DNA of 64,000 nt from Torreya grandis (lineage: Eukaryota; Streptophyta; Pinopsida; Cupressales; Taxaceae), in assembly GCA_037957365.1 (NCBI GenBank), contig JARHVA010001174.1, forward strand, positions 1,052,501 to 1,116,500, read 5' to 3'. This document shows, one piece after another, positions 13,990 through 24,990 of this stretch. The translations under genes and the position numbers were made by a program. How positions within the stretch are numbered: position 1 is the stretch's first letter; each line of letters starts with the position of its first letter. The notes under the pieces were generated by a model. The model searched no databases. It saw only the letters and a program-made list of their open reading frames with translations, and was not told the origin of the DNA.

Positions 13990-14430
13990 GAATCTATCAC
14001 TTCCACATCCCATGTAGATCCTAATTATCAAATGACTTTATTATTTAATGGATCTAAATGTGAGCATGGAGGGAGTTTTGGAATCATCTTGATACCTCTG
14101 AAAGGCACTCTTGTACCTTTATCCTTCAAGCTCAAATTTGACTACACTAATAACATGATAGAGTATGAATCATTAATCATAGGTATTCAAACTAATTTAA
14201 CCCTAGGCATTAAATTAATTTGTATCTATGTGGATTCTTACTTGGTTGTTAATTAGATAAATGACATTTATTAGTGTAAGAATGACATCTTTGAGAGGTA
14301 TAAAATGTTAGCAGATCAACTATTAGCCACCTTCGATCACTATTCCATCCAAGCCACTCCTTAATCAACCAAAAAATTTATAGATACCATGGCTTCCCTA
14401 GCTTCCTTTATCCCATCCTCCTCTTAATAA
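13990..14430 (+). pseudogene. Element C archaeal-type RNase H (aRNH)
   Basis: Second RNase H, after the Ty3 RNase H and before integrase, the position known for Tat elements. Motifs: LLFNGSKCEHGGSFGIILI (the first catalytic Asp of F-D-G reads Asn), IEYESLIIGI (Glu) and IYVDSYLVVN (third Asp), followed by ASLASFIPS-type linker. The frame 14032-14256 covers the core and ends at a TAG where a Gln is expected. In the intact family this domain removes the RNA strand of the RNA/DNA hybrid and takes over from the degenerate first RNase H. Confidence 0.8.
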
Positions 14431-14439
14431 TTCAAACAT

Positions 14440-15739
14440 TTTGTCTTCAAACTGATCTACCTTCTATCCACAATGTTGAAGAAAATCACTTAGATCTATG
14501 GCACATATAAATGATTGATTATTTATTTAAAGGTATTATGCCTCTCAATTTATCTAATAATGGAAAGCATGATTTTTAGTAGCTAACCACCTATTATGTT
14601 ATACTAGGGGGTGTTCTTTATAAGCAATGATTCGATGATCTACTCCTTCGATATATCCAGAACTATGAGGCTACTCTTACAATCAAATAAACACATGATG
14701 GGTTATGTGGTGGACTAGTTAGTTCCAAGAAAATTATTTAAATATGTTATTATTGGCCCACTTTATATAGGACTATTGTGAATATGTCAATAAATGCGTA
14801 AAATGTCAACAACATGCTAATTTATCACACATCCCTAGTCATGCATTACATGTAGCAAAAGAATTTTGGCCATTTTATTAGTGGGGGATAGAAATTATTG
14901 GATAAATTAATCCCAAATATTCCCAGTGACATAATTTTATCATTACCACTACTGAATATTTCACTAAATGGGTGGAGACTATTCCCCTTATATCAACCAA
15001 AGTAGATAAAATAATTGATTTAATTAATCATCTTATTATCCATCATTTTGGTGTCCCTAAAAAAATCATCACAAAAAATGGAAAATAGTTTAAAAATAAG
15101 CAAGTCTAAAGACTCTAATTATTTTAACATTAAGATAAGTTTTTATTCACCTTATTATCCACAAGCCAATGGACACATTGAAGCATCCAAAAAAACACTT
15201 ATCAAAACACTAACCAAAGTCATCAACCAAGATGGAAAAAAAATGGCATTTTCACATTATTTTCACCTTATAGGCTTAATGCACTAGTATTTGAATCCCT
15301 ATAGGTGATACCCATTTCTATTTGGTTTATGGCATAGAAGTTGTCATCCCTCTATAAATACAAATTCCTTCTCTTCAGATTTTTCTTAGAGATATTATTT
15401 TTGAAGAGGATTATCATCAAGAGTGATTAGTATAGCTTGAAATCTTAGATGAGCATCGATTCATGGAAATAAATTATCTCCATGTATATCAAGAAAGAAT
15501 AAAATACAGATATAATCAACATTTAAAATTATAAGAGTTAAATATCAGTGACCTTGTCCTTAAATAAAATTATCATATGAAAAACCTAGAAAGAAGTGAG
15601 GAAAATTTGCTCCAAATTGGCTTGGACCATATATTATCACTCATAAATATAGATCTAGGGAATATGGTTTGGCCTCTCTTCAAGGAAAACAAGAATATGA
15701 GCCTATTAATGCTTTGCATCTACATCCTTTCTATTATTA
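14440..15739 (+). pseudogene. Element C integrase (decayed)
   Basis: The zinc-binding end survives near 14790-14815 as CEYVNKCVKCQQ. The catalytic core begins WGIEIIG at about 14883 (the first catalytic Asp reads Glu) and continues FTKWVETIP and HHFGVPKKII (14960-15065), followed by the region where D-N-G is expected (reads K-N-G). The third motif near 15155-15190 reads YSPYYPQANGHIEASKKTL, with Glu kept. The end is near 15739 (HPFYY then TAA). No chromodomain is seen. Several frameshifts and stops. Confidence 0.75.
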
Positions 15740-17030
15740 ATTAGCTTAAAACAAACTATAGTCAACAAAGGTTTTTCTCCCTTGGTTTAAGAACAAACTA
15801 AAAACCACACCTCCTATCACTTGAAAAATACCCAATGATGATAAATAAACATGTGGTTATCCAATAACATGCCTACCCTCACCTTAAATATAAACATCTT
15901 GGCTCTATTCATATCATGTTCTAAATGGACACATTCTACCCATAATAGGAAGGATCCCCAAATAATTATTTTCCTAAAGTCTCTCACCTAAAAAAGTTTA
16001 TTTTAGGGATATAAATATTGTCTCATGCAAAAAAATTTAAGAAAACCTCATTTACCTTAATCTAATTCAATAATTTGGGATAAAAACATCAAATCAAAGG
16101 GGAAATATTATAGACTATTCCTTTAAAGGATAACTATTCATAAAAAGGCATAAAATCATAGACTAATCCCTTAAAGGACAACTGTGTAAGCATATATCAT
16201 AAATTATAGACCACTCCCTCGAAATATGGCTATCTAAAGTAGGAAATACATTAGAAAAATTCCCACATTAAAGCATGCCTCTAAAATAAAAGCTTTGAAG
16301 AAAAATCTAAAGTATCCCAAGAGAGTTTCTTGCATTAATCAACTTTCTCAAAAGTTGTAGACTTCGCGCATTGATCAATCTACATGGAAGGTTCTTAGGT
16401 TATAATTCTATCGATAAAAACATGAGACAATAATTATATTCCTAAAATTCAATAAGCTTTGACCCACATTGTTTTAAAATTAGATCCATCTTAATTCCCT
16501 TCTAAGGGGTCATGAACTTAATTGACATAGGGTTGTTAAAAATAATTATTAATAATAAACAAAGGACATGCATGTAGATGCATCAAGTTTTTTTGTTATC
16601 TCTATTTAGGGTCTAAAATAATGAGTCATGAAAAACTCCATTATTATTTATCATAATCATTAAAAATATAAATCTAATTAAACTATCCATTGTTTAATAT
16701 TATTATCTATCCATAAATCTCCTAAAATAAAGCTATAAAATCATTAATCACTATAACTTATCCCATTATTATCATCCATTAAAAAATTAATAAAAATGTA
16801 AAATACATCATTTTTTTATCATTATATAAATCACATAATAAATCCATAACCATGACAAAAATTAAAATACATCACATAATTTGAATCTATAAATCACATC
16901 ACATCAACATAATCTAAAAACATATAATGTAATGCTAAATCATAATAAATTTTTTGGAATATGTATACATATAACTCATGAATATACATCATCTAAAGTC
17001 TCAAATTATAAACAATATAAAAAATGGCTC
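15740..17030. other. Element C 3' region, non-coding, with a ~48-bp triplicate
   Basis: AT-rich sequence between pol and the antisense reading frame. 16104-16240 holds three imperfect copies of a ~48-bp unit containing tatagactattcctttaaa-like sequence. Otherwise no gene or RNA was recognised. Confidence 0.5.
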
Positions 17031-18341
17031 TCTAGCTAGTACAATGTACAAAATATAACAAATTAGTAAAATGAATGTGACTTAAGTGGATGCTCTCACT
17101 ACCTCCACCCCTACCTCCAAAACTACCTCCATCCCTACCTTGATCCCTTCCTTTGTCTCTCCCTCTATCCCTATCATCTCTCCCTCAAACTATAATCCCC
17201 AAACTAAATAACCCACCCTAATTCCATGGTGATCATCTTGCCTATGTTAGTACATAAGTAGCATAGTAAGGTACCTCTAGTAGCCACTCTAATACTATCT
17301 TCTCATAGTATCAAAGCTCTTTAACAATACCCTAGAATCTATCTAGGATCACCATCCCTCCCTACCTTGTGATAGGTCCTACTCCCTCTTTACCTAGCTA
17401 CCTTAAAACTAACATAACACCTCTCCTTAGTTTATTCCTCTCTACCCAATATCTATCATGATCTTACACTACCTGATTGTGGATCCCCTAATATCTTTAG
17501 CTAGGTCTATAGGGAATCATAACTACCCTATATATCTAACAAAGTCCCTTATAGTATAGCCACCTATCCCTGTAATGTATCAAACTTTACCCTCAGTGAA
17601 TCATGCTCTATAATAATCACTTGTATATCTGCCTCTCCTGGCCCCTCCTCCCTCACCTCCTCCATCTTGGAACACTCATAGTACTCTCTCATGTCTCTCT
17701 CCTAGTTGGTCCCCTACCACATCGATTATGCTAAAGTACATCATGCATCATTCACATCTATGGTTATTGGTTCCTAATTTAGTCTTGTTTGTGGATAAAC
17801 ATAGTGGGCTTATAGTAGCCTAGTATCTATATCATCCTACCTATATAGCTTCTATGCATCTGGGATACCCTATATCAACCCAAAATGTCTCCTCACCCTC
17901 TCAAATGGTAAAAATTCTAGGTGCTATAATCTCCTCCCCCATAACTACATGTCCCATTGTATCCCAACTAGATCTCCCTCTACCCTAGGCCACGTTGTAA
18001 ACCCCACATATGGTCTCTAGATCACATCTCCATCATGTAGTCCCTTTAGCACCCACTAATAATAAGATAGGTCATGTAAAATACCATTAGTAAAAGGTCT
18101 CACAAGGTCTTCCTTCCACTAAGGAAGCCCACACTAAAAGCTATCTGGTGCCATTACACCTATAGAGTGCCAAGTGGGTGAGCTACTTAGATTTGATCAT
18201 AAGCCCAACATTGCAAAAAAAAGATCACATCCAACCTATACCTTCATTATATCCTCCACCCCCCTATATATTTATACACTTGTGATAATAGGGTAAGATC
18301 CCATGCAAATACTATGGGTTGCTCCCACATTTTTGCCACTA
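17031..18341 (-). pseudogene. Element C antisense reading frame, downstream part (PMD-like)
   Basis: On the minus strand this stretch carries decayed coding sequence: near 18310 AWDLTLLSQVYKYIGG, then FLQCWAYDQI (near 18210), and at the 3' end (17095-17185) a GRDDRDRGRDKGRDQGRD tail running into GGSFGGRGGG. The first two resemble the yswG.a.La.LYreL and LlQ.W.wE.. stretches of plant mobile domain (PMD) proteins; the Gly/Arg/Asp-rich tail is low complexity. Extra antisense frames between integrase and 3' LTR are known in Tat-like elements. Element A was inserted into this frame, whose upstream part lies at 29446-29985. Many TAG stops and shifts. The PMD assignment is tentative. Confidence 0.45.
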
Positions 18342-18346
18342 CACAT
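18342..18346. repeat. Target site duplication of element A, left copy (cacat)
   Basis: cacat precedes the TGTTGT start of the 5' LTR and recurs at 29441-29445 directly after the 3' LTR. Confidence 0.9.
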
Positions 18347-18478
18347 TGTTGTCCCCCAGAAATATCACTCATTTTTAGGACAACATTTGAACTATTTTGG
18401 TCCTACAAACCAAAATACTCTCTTCCCCTTTCAAAAAATTATTCTGAGCATTCAGGTTCACTTTTCAAGCTTTCTAGA

Positions 18479-18720
18479 AATCTATGGACTCTGCAAGCTT
18501 GAATCTACGAACTCTGTAGGCAGGCTCAAATCTACGAACTCTATAGGTAGGCTCAAATCTATGGACTCTATAGGCTTGAATCTATGGACTCTATAGGCTT
18601 GAATCTATGAACTCTATAGGTAGGCTCAAATCTATGGACTCTGTAGGCTTAAATCTATGAACTTTTCAGGTAGGCTCAAATCTACGGACTCTCAAGGTTG
18701 GTTTCTACGGACTCTGCAGG
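18479..18720 (+). repeat. Alternating 23/27-bp tandem array in 5' LTR of A
   Basis: About ten units, each starting aatctaYgRactct and ending either ataggcttg (23 bp) or aggYaggctca (27 bp). The two lengths are mixed along the array. The 3' LTR copy (27261-27475) has about nine units in a different order, so the array has gained or lost units since insertion. Confidence 0.85.
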
Positions 18721-18728
18721 AAAGAAAA

Positions 18729-19070
18729 GGGTTCAACACTTTGCCAAATAATGAAGAATGAACCATTGAACCAATAGGTTCAATAAGTTCAAAGTTTAAT
18801 GGTTCAACATGGTTCAAAGGTTTAAAGGCAGCCTCTGTCAAAGAGAGAAGCAGTAAACAGGTGGTTCAATGGCGGGTTCAACCAAAGGAACGGACTCGGT
18901 TCAACCAAGCGGTTCAACGCTTTATTTCACTCAGGTGGTTCATTCCCTTTGTTTCAACATCTTTTGGTTCAATACTTAGTTCATTGGCTTGGTTCATTTA
19001 ATTGAACCATTGGCCTGAACCATTTTTAGTTCAACCGATTGGTTCAACGTTTTAGTTCAACATGGTTCAA
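18729..19070. repeat. GGTTCAA / TTGAACC cluster in 5' LTR of A
   Basis: A dense run of the 7-mer ggttcaa and near variants (gttcaac, ggttcat, ggttcaat), with inverted forms (ttgaacc, gaaccatt) interspersed. The same cluster is at 27485-27832. Lying in U3 upstream of the TATA box, it could form hairpins or bind a repressor or activator; function unknown. Confidence 0.75.
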
Positions 19071-19833
19071 GCAACAGTCAACCAATGACGTCCCCGCAGA
19101 TGTCAAATTTAAGGTAAGGGAATATCTGTTGAAATTCAAATAAAGCGCAGAACTCAAAGGAAGAACCAAGTGACTGGCTAGAAAGATAGCCCGATAACTC
19201 AAATTACAGTAGGAAGAGACAAAGCTAGAGAAGCCCGACTGAAGAGAAAATCCCACATAAAAGTGCCCTATGGAAAAAGACAAAGTGCAACAAACATGAT
19301 AAGTGTTTGGATCCGTGTTCCCCTTTTGAGTTGCTCAAGCAAAACGTGTCATGGACTCCATTTTTCTGTGAGTTTCTAATGAGTTTCATGATAGTTGAGC
19401 TTTCCACTTGTTAAAGATGCAGAAAGCCCCCCCCCCCCAAAAGACATAGGCAAGAAGGACTATAAAGAGCAAAGAAGCGCTTAAGTAGTGAAGAGAGGAG
19501 TGAGACTAAAGGATCAGAAATATCTTCAAAAGAGTTATTTTTAGTAGGTGAAATAGTGGATCGAGTAGACTTCTAAGTACACCAAACCAAGGACACGGCT
19601 TGTTTTCTTCCATGAAGTAAAGATGAATGGATAGCTGCGTAGATATCAGAGGGGATAGACCAGATAATCCAGACTCAAGAGAAGACATATGGGATGAAAT
19701 GACATGCCATAGTTAAGATAGCTGCCCTATTTTTAATGCAGTCCTTTGACAAACCTAAAAATGCATTCAAGGCGTTAAATGCATAGCATGGGCCATTCTT
19801 TGAAAAATGAATGCCCAAGTCTTTCTTGGGACT

Positions 19834-19842
19834 CTATATATT
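19834..19842 (+). promoter_or_regulatory. Probable TATA box of element A
   Basis: ctatatatt in the context gggactctatatattgtaat, conserved at 28592-28600 in the 3' LTR. It lies at a position expected of a U3/R promoter, about 0.9 kb before the LTR end. No experimental start is known. Confidence 0.5.
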
Positions 19843-20504
19843 GTAATCTCTCATTTTGCACCAAGGAGACTTCTCATTTTTACAAGAATGAAACTCTACC
19901 CATTTTGAAAGGCATTATTGAGACTTTGAGCTCAGGTTGTAATTTCATTTTCCTTGTTATTTGAATGAGAAAGTAGGTTTTTCTAGACTTTGTGATGTTC
20001 TAACCTGTGTCATTTTAAGGTGTCCTTATTCATTTAATTTGGTGTACAAAATTAGTAAAGGTAACAAAGAAGTGTCCTAAAACCAACTGTGAGAAGACTT
20101 TGTACTTTCATAATTGATTTCAGTCTGTGTTTTCCTTTCCTTTTTGTGTTGAGGATTCTGGGGAGACTTTGTGCCCCCATTATCCTTTGTGATATACTCT
20201 TTGGGCAGTCAAGGTGGAGACTGTGTGTTACATTTCAGGCTGTTGGTTACTCTACACCTTTGGTTACCTGTTATCAGAAAGATTCATGTTGCTTGCAAGA
20301 ACAAGCACTTCTAAAAGAAGAGAAGTGCCTTCTGTTGCTTCATCAAGATTTCTACTATTTAGGAAGGAATTTGGCTCTTGGCTGAAAGTTGCTTATGAAA
20401 GAAGAGAAGCACCTTCCCCATCACCCAGTATTTCTCTTCTTTTTGTTAGCATCATCTCTGAAAGAAGAGAGATGGATGGTTTATCCTACCCCCTGTGTCT
20501 TACT

Positions 20505-20548
<44 letters not shown>

Positions 20549-20723
20549 CCTCCTGCATCTCCTACATATCTATAAGGAACCTCCCCTTGATGAGAGGAGA
20601 GATTTGTCCCCTATTGATGTAGTAAACCTACACATCTGGCTGACTGATCTCCCTATGCTGTGGTGATAGGAACTATTTTGGTCACCAGTTAGCTGGTTGA
20701 CAAAATATTCACCCAACAGTTTT

Positions 20724-20741
20724 TGGTGACTCCGCTGGGGA
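20724..20741 (+). other. Element A primer-binding site
   Basis: tggtgactccgctgggga starts with TGG five bases after the LTR end. Element B has the near-identical tggcgactctgttgggga. Tat/Ogre-type elements often use a tRNA-Arg primer, which this may match; that identity is from memory and unchecked. Confidence 0.75.
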
Positions 20742-21070
20742 CACAATAATTTTGTGCAATTTGGAACCTTAAGTTTCAGATTGAAACATCACCTATGTCT
20801 TACCCATTATCATTATCACCTTATCCATTATAGAGTCTGGCGACTCCCATCTGGGTCTTACCCACTATCATTATAGCCTTATTATCTCCTTCCATCCTCC
20901 ATATCCATTTCATCATCTGGTCTGCAAACTAGATCCGCTAGGAAAGACAAGCAGTTTGAAGCTTCAAGCTCCAGGGTGAAGCAAGACCAGCCCTTTTCCT
21001 TTCTTTTGTTTTAAATCTAGCAACTCCACGCTACACAAGAAGCCAGAGATCTAAGGGTGTTTTTGACCAT

Positions 21071-22597
21071 ATGTTTGAGTTGGCATAGCAGAGCAATTTT
21101 GATCTGTTTCCTCCACCACCTTTCCTACAATGATCTAGGAGTCTTCCTCCTGACCTTATCAAGTCACCAACACAAAGTAAAGCTTCTTTTCCTACTATTA
21201 ATAAATCCCTACCCATAAATATTCCACCTAGATTTGTTACCCCCACTTTCCATAATCCAATCATGGCAGCTCAAGGGCCCTGGGGTGACTCATTTGGTCC
21301 ACTCAACCTTACTCCACCTCTACATGAGCTTCCATGCAGCTCAAGGAAGAACTTCCCAAAATTCTTGGGTGATGGGAAAGTTCACCCGAATGAACACCTT
21401 GTAGCCTTCAGCATAGCCTGTGGCGTGATTAGAGTAGAGTATGAAGATATAACAGTCAGGCTATTTGTGGAAACACTAAAAGGTACTACTACTAATTGGT
21501 TCTACCACCTGTAAGTTAGGTCAGTGACTGACTAGGATACGCTCAAAGCCAAATTCAAAGCAAGGTTTAAGCCTGCAGAGGATGCACATGCCTTGCTAGC
21601 CCAGCTCACTCAGATGAAGAAGGAGTCCTAGGAGCCTATGAGGGACTTCATTGCCAGGTTCGACAAGCTGAGGAATAGAATTCCTATAATTTCCCAACCA
21701 ACACCTCAGAACCTCAAATGATTCTTCATCAACTCGCAGCTTCTTGAAGTGAGTTTCTTATTGAGGCGTGCTAGCCAAATAGACCTGGCTGAAGATCAAG
21801 ACCTGGCCACTGAAGTGGAAGATGACTTTATATTGGCTGGAAAGATTAGGAGAGACCCTAATAAAGGTAAATCCTCTTCATCTTCTGAGTATTCACCTAC
21901 AGTCACCACCAACCTGATGGTACAAAAACTAGAAAATGAAATGCTAGCTCTCAGAAAGCAAATGGTGTAAGGAATGTCATCTGCCCCCACATATAGAGAT
22001 ATGCCCAGGAGGACATTTCAAAATTAGGCATACCAAGGCAATGCTGCCAGGAATTAGGGATAGCAAAATCACCTTCCCCCTCCATAGAGGAACCTCGCCC
22101 TTGAAGCGCCTCCAAACAACTCGGCAGTCAGATATCTAGAAGCTGAAGCAGATTTCTCATCCCAGCTTGAGTTAAATTTTGAAGATGATACTAATCTCTT
22201 CACTGAGGTAGAAGAAGAATTAGCTGGTGACTCCCATATTGGTTTCCTAAATTATTAGGATGAACCCATGCATGAAGGTAATGTAGCTGAAGGGTCATAT
22301 GCTGTATTCACCCAGTCCAAAAATCAATCAGCCCAACAAGCTAATAAGGAGAAAGTAGGGGAGTGACCTCAAACAGCAGTCTTGATTGCTAAGCATGGAT
22401 CTACTCTTCCTTTCCAACCAAAGGACCCAGTGATTTCAAAAGAGGTAAATACCCAAAATGCCCATACACCTTCCACTTTAATTTTGCGGCCCAGTCCTCC
22501 CCCGTTAAAAAATTAAAAGGATGAACTCCCATCCTCTGTTCCTAGCTCGTTCTAGACATTTGATATCATTGACCATATAAAGAGAACCAAAATTCAA
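21071..22597 (+). pseudogene. Element A gag (decayed)
   Basis: Capsid precursor. The upstream Met at 21071 (MFELA) is preferred over the Met at 21263 (MAAQGPWGDSFGPL) because element B has the same upstream reading (VFELVRQTNF). Then FLGDGKVHPNEHLVAFSIAC, RLFVETLKGTTTNWFYHL, LKAKFKARFKPAEDAHALL and MRDFIARFDKLRNRI follow, which fit the Retrotrans_gag pattern (.gd..p.eHl..F, f..sLkG.A..Wf..L, F...F). A lysine- and serine-rich segment follows near 21860. I see no CCHC zinc knuckle. Stops at Gln and Trp positions (for example 21512, 21533, 21970) interrupt it. It continues in frame into protease. Confidence 0.8.
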
Positions 22598-23405
22598 ATG
22601 TCAGAATTTGAATTTCTACAGTCCCATCCTGAGCAACTAGACAGATTGGTTCACTGTATTAGAAACAAGGACATCCCTGTTGAGCAAGCAATTCCCAAAA
22701 TGACGCATGATGCTGCCAGGAACACACCCACTAGGAAAAACCTTGTCACTACTCCCCCTGCTGCTCCTGGTAGGACTGAACCTTTTTATGTCTCATTGTT
22801 AATAAATGGACATCAACGGAATAATTACATCATTAATTATGGAGCTTCAAACAATGTCATGCCTGCTGAAGTGGCTAAATCCCTTGATCTCACAGTGACC
22901 AAAAATTTTGGTAGATGCTTCTCCATGGAGAACAAGCAAGTGCCTTTTTTTGGACAAATTAAAGATGCCCAATTTGTGTTTGTTACATTTCCTGACAAAA
23001 GAATCAAGATGATTGTCTTGGTAATAGACGTTCTAGTGCCATATGGCATCCTTCTTGGGTGGAATTTGTATAGAGATGTCGGTGGCAAATTAAGCATGGA
23101 TTTATCTGAGGTGAGGATTCCAGTTAAGGGTGTTATGAAGAGACTACTCCCTAAGAAGGAAGAGAAATATGTTGTTACCCAGACCTCAGCACCTAAAGCC
23201 CAAATTCTATTTCAATCTTCAGACATGGGTAACTACTTTTTGTACATAGATGGAGCTCATGATACATCTGATGAAGCTCCTGTTGATGACAGCCTGGAAA
23301 TGCAGTCAGTTGGAACAATAGAGAAATTGGCTGAGCACCAAGCAAGTGTAGAATTTTCTCCACCACCGGATGAAGAAGAATCTAAAAGGAAATCAAGATC
23401 AAATA
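22598..23405 (+). pseudogene. Element A aspartic protease and linker
   Basis: Open frame in phase with gag. Family features: FYVSLLINGHQRNNYIIN, then the active site, which should read D-[ST]-G-A but reads N-Y-G-A (residues 80-83 of the 22598 frame, near 22835), so protease activity is lost. Then MPAEVAKSLDL, IDVLVPYGILLGWN (matching the ilLGr.w end motif) and a linker with LPKKEEKYVV before the aRNH domain. Element B keeps the intact D-S-G-A at the same place, showing that the change in A is decay. Confidence 0.82.
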
Positions 23406-23850
23406 AGGTATGGATTCTTGAATTTGATGGCAGCTGCTCTTCCACTGGTTTAGGAGCCGGGGTGGTGTTAATTCTCCTCAAGGAGATATTTTTCCCTCAT
23501 CTTATAAATTGAAATTTAGCAACACGAATAACACAGCTGAATATGAGTCTCTACTACTTGGATTGAGAGCCGCTCAGGATAAAGTCATCAAGCTCCTTCA
23601 TGCTAAAGGAGATGCCAAACTAGTGGTTTGTCAGGTGAAGAACCTGTATCAAATCAAGAATGAACGATTGCACCATTACCACAATCTATTCTGGGACCAG
23701 CTTGAAGACTTTGATGCTTTCAGCATCTCTACAATTCCCAGAGAGTTTAATAACTAGGCAGATGCATTGGCTATTTCAGCTACTCTCTTGGTCCCCCACC
23801 TAGATTTTAAAGGAGATAAGTACACAATTGCGCTGCTCTTTTGGCCAAGT
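23406..23850 (+). pseudogene. Element A archaeal-type RNase H, placed before RT
   Basis: RNase H of the type that makes up the second domain in Tat elements, but here between protease and RT. Motifs: WILEFDGSCSSTGLGAGVVL (first catalytic Asp in F-D-G), TAEYESLLLGLRAA (Glu), AKGDAKLVVCQVKNLYQ (second Asp) and a FNN-stop-ADALA end. All three acidic residues are kept. A one-base frameshift near 23465 moves the reading into the frame used by the rest of pol. The TAG at 23755 stands where Gln is expected, and element B has TAG at the matching codon. In C the homologous domain lies after the Ty3 RNase H. Confidence 0.85.
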
Positions 23851-24990
23851 GTACCTGATAATGCCAGTCATTGGCAAGTATTTAACAATGATAGCCACAT
23901 CATTACCTTCCTGGAGCAAAGAGACAGCTTTAAACATCTGCATTTTGAAGGCAATGAATCTCAAAAGTATGAAACAGCTCCTAAATTGAATGCAGACATA
24001 GGTGAGGAGTTCTTGCAACTAAAAGGGAATAAGATCCCTAAAGGCCTGGTTTCCCTTGAGAAGTTATTTGATAAGCATGATAGATTTATCAGACAGCAGC
24101 CAATAGATTCAAGCTCATCTCAGGGATTTGATCAAATAAATTTGGGAACCAAGGAAGACCCCAAGATGGTGAACATCAAGAAATGCAGTACTCTTGTAGA
24201 GCGTTCCAAGTTCACCTCTTTGCTCAATAAATACATGGATGTCCTAACGTATTCATATGCTGATCTGAAATCACTCTGGCTTGGTGAAATCCGACACAAC
24301 ATTCCTCTCAAGGCTAATTCAACACCTTACAGGCAAAAGACCAAGCATTATAATCCAAAAATCTCAGGTATAATTTTATCTGAGATACAAAAAATGCTAA
24401 ATGCTAGGATAATCTTTCCAATCCATCATTCCACATGGATTGCCAATATAGTGCCCGTAAGAAAGAAAAATGGTGAAATTCACCTTTGTGTGGATTTTAG
24501 GAATTTGAATCAGGCATCCTTGAAGGATAATTATCCTTTACCAATCATGGATCAAGTGCTGCAGATAGTGATAGGGTCAGAGATGTTATCAATGCTTGAT
24601 GGCTTCTCAAGATATAATCAAGTTGAAGTTGGTGAAGCAGACCAACATAAGACTATTTTCACCACACCTTGGGGCACATTTGCATATAAAAGGATGCCTT
24701 TTGGTTTAATAAATGCTGGTGACACCTTCCAAAGAGCAATGGACCTTGCCTTCAAGGATGAGATGGGTAAGTTCATCGTAGTTTATCTTGATGACTTGAC
24801 TGTCTTCTCTAAGCATCGCCTAGATCATGTGAACCATTTGCGGCAAGTGCTAGAACGCTACCACCAGAATGGCATTTCCTTAAACCCTAAGAAGTCAATT
24901 TTTAGAGTAACAGATGGGAAACTTCTCAAACACATCGTGTCCAAAGGAGGCATAAAGATTGACTTAGATAGAGTCAAGTCTATTCAATAA
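23851..24990 (+). pseudogene. Element A linker and reverse transcriptase
   Basis: After a linker of about 140 residues with LEKLFDKHDRF, the RT domain runs from roughly 24283: GEIRHNIPLKANSTPYRQK, WIANIVPVRKKNGEIHLCVD, FRNLNQASLKDNYPLP, MLSMLDGFSRYNQVEV, FTTPWGTFAYKRMPFGLINA and GDTFQRAMD, with the catalytic YLDD at 24784-24795 (FIVVYLDDLTVFSKH). These are the standard Ty3/gypsy RT blocks, all intact. The frame closes with TAA at 24988, where element B has GAG, so this stop is not a simple deamination. RT copies the genomic RNA into DNA. Confidence 0.9.

Larger units (their letters stand above)
18347..20718 (+). repeat. Element A 5' LTR (2372 bp)
   Basis: Starts TGTTGTCCCCC, ends tattcacccaaca. 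It contains a 23/27-bp tandem array, a GGTTCAA cluster, a 12-base C run (19427-19438), a TATA box and an (AT)n tract at 20509-20547 that in the 3' copy is partly (CA)n. Open frames inside (for example 20214-20666, and 19044-19283 on the minus strand) recur in the 3' LTR only because the LTRs are duplicates; no family was recognised. Confidence 0.93.

Noticed and set aside
18479..18720. CRISPR-like array
   Set aside because: Units are contiguous with no unique spacers, and the context is a plant LTR.
19044..19407. Minus-strand open frames in the LTR of A that recur at 27806-28123
   Set aside because: They recur only because the LTRs are duplicates; no domain, and the paired pseudogene-like changes show no protein constraint that I can see.
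20214..20666. 150-codon plus-strand frame in the 5' LTR of A
   Set aside because: Spans the (AT)n tract (YIYIYI) and R/U5; the 3' LTR copy is shorter and in altered frame. Chance open frame.
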